Shown: one piece after another, positions 7,481 to 12,328 of the stretch
How the letters are laid out: the number at the start of each line of letters is the position of its first letter
Numbering within the stretch: position 1 is the stretch's first letter
Assembly: GCA_033809415.1 (NCBI GenBank)
Contig: JAPXLT010000081.1
Span: 1-16,524 of the forward strand
Origin: JAQVUB01 sp033809415
GTDB lineage: Bacteria > Verrucomicrobiota > Lentisphaeria > Oligosphaerales > Oligosphaeraceae
Length of the DNA stretch: 16,524 bases
Reading direction: 5' to 3'
Made by a program: the position numbers and the translations under genes
The notes under the pieces: model-generated
The model's input: the letters and a program-made list of their open reading frames with translations, nothing else
Databases searched by the model: none
Told to the model about the DNA's origin: nothing

Positions 7481-7516
7481 TTCAGGGCTAATTCCAGCAT
7501 CGTCGATCCGACCGAT
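7481..7516. repeat. Dispersed repeat D, copy 1
   Basis: This 36-bp stretch matches 12177-12212 with 3 mismatches; the shared words are TTCAGGGCT, ATTCCA and GATCCGACCGAT. Here GATCCGACC is immediately repeated (7505-7523). With repeat B copy 2 it fills most of the 335-bp gap between the FAD oxidoreductase and rpsD (7296-7630). I see no gene there. Confidence 0.85.
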
Positions 7517-7571
7517 CCGACCGATCAGTCGGAGAAAACAATAGACCAGATCACAAATTCGCGTGCCATTC

Positions 7572-7640
7572 CATCCGTCGAAGCAACAACCCTACAAAAA
7601 ATTTTCGTGCCTTTTCGTGCCTTTTCGTTGTTAAAAAATA
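7572..7640. repeat. Dispersed repeat B, copy 2 (contains the stop codon of the FAD oxidoreductase)
   Basis: Matches 176-244 at 64 of 69 bases in the same orientation. The stop codon of the FAD oxidoreductase gene (7631-7633) lies inside the GTTGTTAAAAAATA end, so the last two codons and the stop of that gene are repeat-derived or repeat-compatible. Confidence 0.9.
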
Positions 7641-8971
7641 GGTTGTGGACGCCAGGGGGTTGTATCGACATCGCCTGGGCTAATTCGCTGCAGGGCGGCC
7701 TGTGCCGCGGCCAGCCCGGCCACATAGCCCAATTGCATCATCGTGCGCGACAGACGGCAGCTGGATGCGGCAATACTGCTGAAGCCGGCGATGCGTCCGG
7801 CAACCAGCAGGTTGTCAATGTCCACCGGCAACAGGCAACGATATGGGATGCCATATGGGCCGGGTGTGTTGCGGACGATGCCCCCTCCATGGCTGTCCAT
7901 CGTATGATCCGCAGCGGTAATACTGTCAAGGGGCCAATGCTGCGCCAGAATATCATTTTCCGTCAGCATATACCGGCAGAGCACCCGGTGCGTCTCCCGT
8001 AAACCCAGACCCGGAAAGAGCATTTTGAGCTGGTAGCGGCGGAATTCCGGCCATTGCGTCTGCAAGAAATGCCAGTATGCCAGCACCCTGCGGCGGCTTT
8101 CCGTCAATGCCTCCGCTTCGTTCAGGCGGCATGCGGTTTCGCCATCCATGGTCGGCAGCATATTGCAATTCCAGTCCCCGTTGGGATATTCCGTGGCGAC
8201 CATCAGCGGAAATTCCGGTGCCCACCAGCATTCTTCCGGAACATCATCCGGCAGCGGCTGGACGGCTTCCTCGTCGGCGGGGCAAATGCGGAAGATGCGG
8301 GTTGCCCCGTTGCGTCTACGGGTTGGCTTTTCCGGGGCATCCGGTTCCTGGAACTGCTCGCGCCCATCCTGTCCAGTCAGCAAGGAGCAACCAGCCAGCG
8401 CCGCCAGCGTTCCGCTGGCATCGACAAAAATCCTGCCCTGGCAGGTTTCGCCGCTTTCCAGGGTCAGCTCCTTGATGCAACGGTTTTCAACCTGGCAGGC
8501 GGCCAGCGAATTCCCACTGGCAATGCTGCACCTCTCGGTGGCCTGCAGCAATCTCCGGGCAGTTTGATCCCATGCAGATGCTTCAAAGATGATCCCGTTC
8601 CAGCGTTCAGGCGGGTTACAGCCTTGGTAATTCCAATTTGGCTTCAGGGTATCTTCATATCGCAAGTCCGCATCGAGGCGCTGTTCACAGCCGGGGAAAG
8701 CAGCAGCCGCGCCAGTGTAAAAATAACGGTGCCGGGTTATTTTGTAAATGCCGCAGGCACCTGGAATTTGCTTCAGGTGCTGGTAGAATTCCTGTGCGAA
8801 ACCATCGGCGCCGTAGACCGGTTCCCAGCAGTTGACTCCAGCATAAGTGGACGTTCCCCCCAGGATTGCCTGTCTTTCGATCAAAAGGGTGTGCGCACCA
8901 CTTCTACTGGCTGCTACTGCCGCAGCGGTGCCGGCGCTGCCTCCGCCGACAACAATCACGTCGTATTTCAT
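7631..8971 (-). CDS. FAD-dependent oxidoreductase (FAD_oxidored family)
   Basis: A 446-aa flavoprotein. The N-terminus is a Rossmann dinucleotide-binding fold, VVGGGSAGTAAAVAASRSG (about 7-25) ending in Glu32, followed by LGGTSTYAGVNCW (38-49). A second FAD-contacting segment, GRIFVDASGTLAALAG, lies mid-protein, and the C-terminal GRIAGFSSIAASSCRLSRTM motif matches the family that in PVC and Bacteroidetes genomes accompanies carbohydrate-degradation genes. No signal peptide is visible from the chosen start, so a cytoplasmic location is likely. The ATG at 8971 gives MKYDVIVVGGGSAG and has an AAGG upstream; the frame to 9040 overlaps the SDR gene. It follows that gene by 14 bp and is almost certainly co-transcribed. 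The substrate is unknown; oxidation of a sugar or polyol derivative is inferred from context only. Confidence 0.85.
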   Translation of the reverse strand: MKYDVIVVGGGSAGTAAAVAASRSGAHTLLIERQAILGGTSTYAGVNCWEPVYGADGFAQEFYQHLKQIPGACGIYKITRHRYFYTGAAAAFPGCEQRLDADLRYEDTLKPNWNYQGCNPPERWNGIIFEASAWDQTARRLLQATERCSIASGNSLAACQVENRCIKELTLESGETCQGRIFVDASGTLAALAGCSLLTGQDGREQFQEPDAPEKPTRRRNGATRIFRICPADEEAVQPLPDDVPEECWWAPEFPLMVATEYPNGDWNCNMLPTMDGETACRLNEAEALTESRRRVLAYWHFLQTQWPEFRRYQLKMLFPGLGLRETHRVLCRYMLTENDILAQHWPLDSITAADHTMDSHGGGIVRNTPGPYGIPYRCLLPVDIDNLLVAGRIAGFSSIAASSCRLSRTMMQLGYVAGLAAAQAALQRISPGDVDTTPWRPQPIF

Positions 8972-8985
8972 TGGCTGTGCCTTGA

Positions 8986-9702
8986 TCAGAACGGAATGAT
9001 TTCCTGAACCACAGGCTGCACCATGATTTCCGGGAAACAAAGATGATCCGGGGTTTCACAGATGCCGGCGACAATTTCACCCATCTGCTCCCCGGTCATC
9101 ACCAGTTGCAAAGTCTCCGGATCAAAATCGGGGCAATTTGCCGCCTTGGAAAAATCGGTCGCTCCCCAGGACGGCGTCAGCACCGTGACCCGGACTTTAT
9201 GGGGACGCAGTTCCGTGTACAGCGCACGGCTAAGCCGGTCAACACCCGCCTTCGCGGCAGTATAGGTCGTATACCCCGGCCAGCCATAGTGCGCACAGAC
9301 GCTGGATACATTGATGATCAATCCGGACTCCTGGGCGATCATCACGCGGGCTGCACGCTTGCAGCCGAGCAGCACTCCGGTAAGGTTGATATTGACCGAA
9401 CTGATGATTTCCTCGTCACTGCTTTCCGCCAGCGGCGCGATGCGAACCGCTGCCCCGGCATTGTTGATCAGCACATCCAGCCTCGGGCCATTCGCTTCGA
9501 AAACCCGATCCCAGTCATCCGGGTTGCAGACATCCGCCTGGACATAGGCGACCCCGAGCTGTTTGGCAGCCTGTTCGAGAACTTGCAGACGGCGACCGGT
9601 TATCAACACCTCCGCCCCGCGCTGCTTCAAGACCTTTGCCATTCCATAGCCATATCCACATGAACCACCGGTGATAATCACTTTCTTGTTACGACAATCC
9701 AT
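8986..9702 (-). CDS. Short-chain dehydrogenase/reductase (classical SDR)
   Basis: A 238-aa NAD(P)-dependent oxidoreductase of classical SDR length. Cofactor-binding TGGSCGYG (11-18) fits TGxxxGxG. The NNAG structural motif is at 80-83, catalytic Asn at 106 (INLTG), and the catalytic Ser134, Tyr147 and Lys151 are in order (SSVCAHYG...YTAAK). Arg37-Arg38 after the second strand hints at NADP preference, which is only a guess. The start at 9702 is supported by a consensus AAGGAG 9 bp upstream. It is the first gene of a two-gene unit with the FAD oxidoreductase 14 bp downstream, suggesting consecutive redox steps on one substrate. The substrate cannot be read from sequence. Confidence 0.88.
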   Translation of the reverse strand: MDCRNKKVIITGGSCGYGYGMAKVLKQRGAEVLITGRRLQVLEQAAKQLGVAYVQADVCNPDDWDRVFEANGPRLDVLINNAGAAVRIAPLAESSDEEIISSVNINLTGVLLGCKRAARVMIAQESGLIINVSSVCAHYGWPGYTTYTAAKAGVDRLSRALYTELRPHKVRVTVLTPSWGATDFSKAANCPDFDPETLQLVMTGEQMGEIVAGICETPDHLCFPEIMVQPVVQEIIPF

Positions 9703-9755
9703 TGAACAACTCCTTGTTAATTGTTAGACCAAAAAATTCAAAAACACCCTGACTA

Positions 9756-9783
9756 AAGATAAATTGAAAAAAATGTTTTGCAA
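9756..9783 (-). promoter_or_regulatory. Possible promoter of the SDR/FAD oxidoreductase unit
   Basis: On the minus strand TTGCAA (9783-9778) and TATCTT (9761-9756) are separated by 16 bp, about 54 bp before the SDR start. Each hexamer matches the sigma70 consensus at four of six positions. The region is AT-rich compared with its surroundings. This is a weak prediction. Confidence 0.35.
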
Positions 9784-9827
9784 ATGGAAACGCCCTGATT
9801 ACTACCCCTGAGTCGCAATCCGTCTGT

Positions 9828-10036
9828 GGTGCGTAGTGCGTAGTGCGTTGGGAACGGGTGCGGGGGCGCAGGTTTAAAAAGTAGCGCAACCGTCCCGGTT
9901 GTGATTATTCTGACTGTCGTGGGGGGTGGGCTTGTCTTGTCCACACTGTCCACATTGTCCACCACGTCTGACCCGCACCACGCACCACGCACTACGCACC
10001 CTGCACCCTGTACCCTGTACTACAGATCACAGATGC
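9828..10036. repeat. Composite repeat block containing repeat A, copy 2
   Basis: The 335-bp gap between lacI and the SDR gene (9703-10037) is mostly repeat. A perfect 13-bp inverted pair, GGTGCGTAGTGCG (9828-9840) and CGCACTACGCACC (9988-10000), flanks the A core (9862-9924, 62 of 63 identical to 1-63). Inside are three GTCCAC words at a 9-bp period (9939-9962) and tandem CACGCAC / ACCCTGT words (9976-10020). The block is longer than copy 1 because the short units have multiplied. No gene is supported. Confidence 0.88.
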
Positions 10037-10037
10037 A

Positions 10038-11066
10038 TTACCTTTGAACTTTGAACTTTGAACTTTGAACTTTAAAATGGCTGTTACATGGGGAAGCGGT
10101 GGATTTTCGTTCGATTAATTGCACCGGCATTACCTCGATGTAGCCCGATGATTTTTCCAGAATGCTTTTTTGCAGAAATTGCTCGAAGACTCGACTGCCG
10201 AGCTGTTCAAGGTTTTCACCAATGGTTGTGATTTGCGGCACAGCCAGTCTTGCAAATGTGAGATCGCCATAGCCGACGACGGAGACATCCTCCGGTACAT
10301 GAAAGCCACTGTTCTGCAGAGCCATTATGCATTGCATTGCCATATAGTCATTGATGCAGAACAGAGCCGTTGCAGGGTGGTTCAGGAAAGACTGACAATC
10401 ATTGAAAATTCGCAAATCCTGCTGCCGGACGCCCTGACTGCGAGCTGCTTCAACAAAGCCGTTGATACGATCAATGGCCCATGGTGACCTGGGGTGAGAA
10501 TTGATGATGGCGAATTTCCGGTGGCCGAGTTCAAACAAATGGCGGAATGCCAGCTGCCCGCCTGACCGGTTGTCCGAATAGATGTTGACACAGGAGGAAA
10601 CCGGTTTCGAATTATTGGCAAAGGCAATCGGGATGTGATGCTTATTCAAGGCTTCATATAGCTTGTAGTGAAATTCCCTTTCATGTGATCCAAAACAAAT
10701 CACACCGGCCAGGCATTGCCCTACAGCAGTTTGAACAATCTGAGAAATCTTATCCGGCAGGCTGTCGACATTGATCACCTTAATGTAGTAACCTGCCGCC
10801 TCGGCAGCCACCATGATCCCCAGCAGCATCCTGCTGTTGTATTCACTGGTAATTTCATCGGTGGCGCAGCAGACTACTTTGGTAACGCCGGTAGCAAAGG
10901 AGCGGGCGATTTCATTGCGCTGATAGCCCAACTCATCAGCCAAGGCAAGAATTTTCTCGCAGACCTTGCGACTGATTTTCTGTTCGGCTGCTTTTCCATT
11001 GAGAACATACGAAACCGTCGCATGCGATACTTGTGCGACCTCTGCAATATCTTTGATGGTAACCAT
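10038..11066 (-). CDS. LacI-family transcriptional regulator
   Basis: A 342-aa DNA-binding repressor or activator. The N-terminal helix-turn-helix reads VTIKDIAEVAQVSHATVSYV (2-21), followed by the LNGK turn and a hinge near RNEIARSFATG. The rest is a periplasmic-binding-protein-like effector domain with the usual VVGYGDL segment near the C-terminus. The ATG at 11066 has AGGAG 6 bp upstream. The gene lies 26 bp after the LamG gene and is probably co-transcribed with it. The last residues, about HFKVQSSKFKVQR, are encoded by a TTTGAAC tandem repeat (10043-10070), so the native C-terminus probably ended earlier, near IERKSTASPCN. The ligand is likely a sugar, judging by family and by secreted glycan-related neighbours. 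Confidence 0.93.
   Translation of the reverse strand: MVTIKDIAEVAQVSHATVSYVLNGKAAEQKISRKVCEKILALADELGYQRNEIARSFATGVTKVVCCATDEITSEYNSRMLLGIMVAAEAAGYYIKVINVDSLPDKISQIVQTAVGQCLAGVICFGSHEREFHYKLYEALNKHHIPIAFANNSKPVSSCVNIYSDNRSGGQLAFRHLFELGHRKFAIINSHPRSPWAIDRINGFVEAARSQGVRQQDLRIFNDCQSFLNHPATALFCINDYMAMQCIMALQNSGFHVPEDVSVVGYGDLTFARLAVPQITTIGENLEQLGSRVFEQFLQKSILEKSSGYIEVMPVQLIERKSTASPCNSHFKVQSSKFKVQR
10043..10070. repeat. Heptanucleotide tandem repeat F (TTTGAAC x4) inside the 3' end of lacI
   Basis: Four perfect TTTGAAC units are followed by a partial one (TTTA). The array lies within the lacI reading frame and ends 2 bp before its stop codon (10038-10040). Because 7 is not a multiple of 3, each unit gained or lost shifts the frame and moves the stop. 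Confidence 0.95.
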
Positions 11067-11092
11067 CTCTGCTCCTAGGGGAAAATCGCGTT

Positions 11093-11941
11093 TTACGGTT
11101 TTGGCCCTGGTTGATTGTTTTCGGGGGCAGATTGCTGAATGTCAGCTGCCAGCAGCTCGAGAACTTCCACGGTTGACAAAGCCCCACGGAAAATTCTGCA
11201 TTCATCGATCAGGCCCTGAAAGATGTTATTGGTATGAATATTGTATCCCCCGATCCTGAGCGGAGTGCCCGAGGAGACATTTACAAATTCATTGGCTTCG
11301 GCTGAGGCGACGAGTTTTTCGCCGTTCAGATGCATTGTCCAGCAGTCGCCGTCCCAGCTCAGGGCGACGAAATACCAGCTGTTCATCTGGATTGGGTTCA
11401 ACGGGCGGTTGCTTGCGATGCAAACAGCAGGCTTTCCGGCTTCGGGAACCACAAGCAGGCGCAACTGACTGCCATCCATGCGCAGCATGAACCCCGGTTT
11501 GGTGGACCAAGAATTCTTATAATATAACAGGCAGGTGCTGTGTTGTACCGCTAGCGACTTGAACCAAAGGACAATGGTGAAAGGGGACGCGTTTTGGAGC
11601 TGTTCAGTATGCAGTTCCAGAAAACGACCGTATTGACCGTTCCCACCGGCACGAAATGCCATTCCTTTCAGTCCAGTGGCAGTTGCCGGTTTGTCGGAAA
11701 GTTGATCCTGGATTTTCAGGCTGCAAAGAATCTCGGCACGGTTTCCGGTGATCTGATCTGCAAAAAAGTGCTTTTGGTTTTCCACCAGTATGGATTCGCA
11801 GGGCAGATGCATCAGTGGCTCGATAGCCGAAAGACTTGTCAGAAAGCCATAGAGAGCCAGGATGACGGCGCAACTCCGGAGTTTAGGGAAAACATTCAAG
11901 CGGTAGCAGCATGGAATGGAAAAGAAAAAAAATCGTTTCAT
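11093..11941 (-). CDS. Secreted LamG / concanavalin A-like domain protein
   Basis: A 282-aa protein with an N-terminal signal peptide: basic start MKRFFFF, a second basic stretch PKLR, then a hydrophobic AVILALYGFLTSLSA core ending near residue 38. The mature part is one LamG-type jelly roll, shown by FTIVLWFKS, the NSWYFVALSWDGDCWTMHLNGE pattern, PLRIGGYN, and the terminal IDECRIFRGALSTVEVLEL typical of the fold. Such domains bind glycans or act as lectin-like modules of surface proteins; no catalytic site is visible. The signal is unusually long from the ATG at 11941; a GTG at codon 17 would give a more ordinary one. An AAGGAG lies about 13 bp before the ATG, rather far. LacI follows 26 bp later. 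Confidence 0.75.
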   Translation of the reverse strand: MKRFFFFSIPCCYRLNVFPKLRSCAVILALYGFLTSLSAIEPLMHLPCESILVENQKHFFADQITGNRAEILCSLKIQDQLSDKPATATGLKGMAFRAGGNGQYGRFLELHTEQLQNASPFTIVLWFKSLAVQHSTCLLYYKNSWSTKPGFMLRMDGSQLRLLVVPEAGKPAVCIASNRPLNPIQMNSWYFVALSWDGDCWTMHLNGEKLVASAEANEFVNVSSGTPLRIGGYNIHTNNIFQGLIDECRIFRGALSTVEVLELLAADIQQSAPENNQPGPKP

Positions 11942-11964
11942 GTACTACCCCAAACTCCTTTTCG

Positions 11965-12005
11965 TACTACTATCGCCCAAAACCTTCCTTTTTGAGAAAG
12001 ATTTT
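11965..12005. repeat. Dispersed repeat H, copy 1
   Basis: The 41-bp segment matches 16441-16481 with about 6 mismatches, sharing CTACTATC, CCCA and GAAAGATTTT. It lies in the leader of the LamG gene, directly upstream of its Shine-Dalgarno region. It opens the 387-bp gap 11942-12328, which is otherwise filled with repeats C, D, E and B and shows no gene. Confidence 0.75.
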
Positions 12006-12015
12006 TTATGGACGA

Positions 12016-12095
12016 TGGACAGGGACACGAATGGACACGATGGACCGAATGGACACGAATGGACTGCTGAATGGACGATGGACGATGGACAGGGA
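12016..12095. repeat. Repeat C, copy 2 (ATGGAC array)
   Basis: Degenerate ATGGAC words at 6-15 bp spacing, including ATGGACTGCTGAATGGAC. The block aligns along its length with the reverse complement of 1785-1866, at roughly 85% by eye. It is thus an inverted copy of the element between asnA and mnmE. Confidence 0.85.
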
Positions 12096-12096
12096 T

Positions 12097-12212
12097 TATG
12101 TCGCGCCCTTACAGGGCTTTGCGGATGGTGTGATCCCTGACCCAGGGCGTTGCCCTGGGCTGGTATGTCGCGCCCTTTCAGGGCTGATTCCAACATCGCC
12201 GATCCGACCGAT
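12097..12212. repeat. Repeat D, copy 2: direct repeats flanking a hairpin
   Basis: Two 22-bp direct repeats, TATGTCGCGCCCTT plus A/T plus CAGGGCT (12097-12118 and 12164-12185, one mismatch), flank a perfect hairpin CCCAGGGC-gtt-GCCCTGGG (12141-12159). The right end (12177-12212) matches repeat D copy 1 at 7481-7516. From memory, peptides such as SALKGRDIPAQGNALG, which this DNA encodes on the minus strand, recur as spurious ORFs in PVC genomes. Confidence 0.85.
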
Positions 12213-12228
12213 TTGTTGTCCGTGTCCC

Positions 12229-12269
12229 GTCCGTGTAAAGTCCGTGTAAAGTCCGTGTAAAGTCCGTGT
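12229..12269. repeat. 11-bp tandem repeat E (GTCCGTGTAAA)
   Basis: Three perfect units (12229-12239, 12240-12250, 12251-12261) are followed by a partial unit GTCCGTGT (12262-12269). A related CCGTGTCCC precedes them. The unit is close to one DNA helical turn. Confidence 0.92.
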
Positions 12270-12292
12270 GGGTTGTGGACGTTCGTCCGCGC

Positions 12293-12324
12293 CAAGCCTT
12301 TTCGTGTCTTTTCGTTGTTAAAAA
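12293..12324. repeat. Repeat B-like element immediately 3' of the glycosidase gene
   Basis: AAGCCTTTTCGTGTCTTTTC followed by GTTGTTAAAAA shares the terminal half of repeat B. It begins about 4 bp after the stop codon of the upstream gene on the minus strand, the same arrangement as at mnmE and the FAD oxidoreductase. Confidence 0.82.
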
Positions 12325-12328
12325 TGGG

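Noticed and set aside
7572..7640. Repeat B as an intrinsic terminator for the gene it follows.
   Set aside because: Although T-rich on the plus strand, it has no GC-rich hairpin followed by a T run in the direction of transcription.
12229..12269. Plasmid-type iteron origin at the 11-bp repeats.
   Set aside because: There is no rep gene, DnaA box or AT-rich melting region nearby, and ribosomal and tRNA-modification genes indicate a chromosome.
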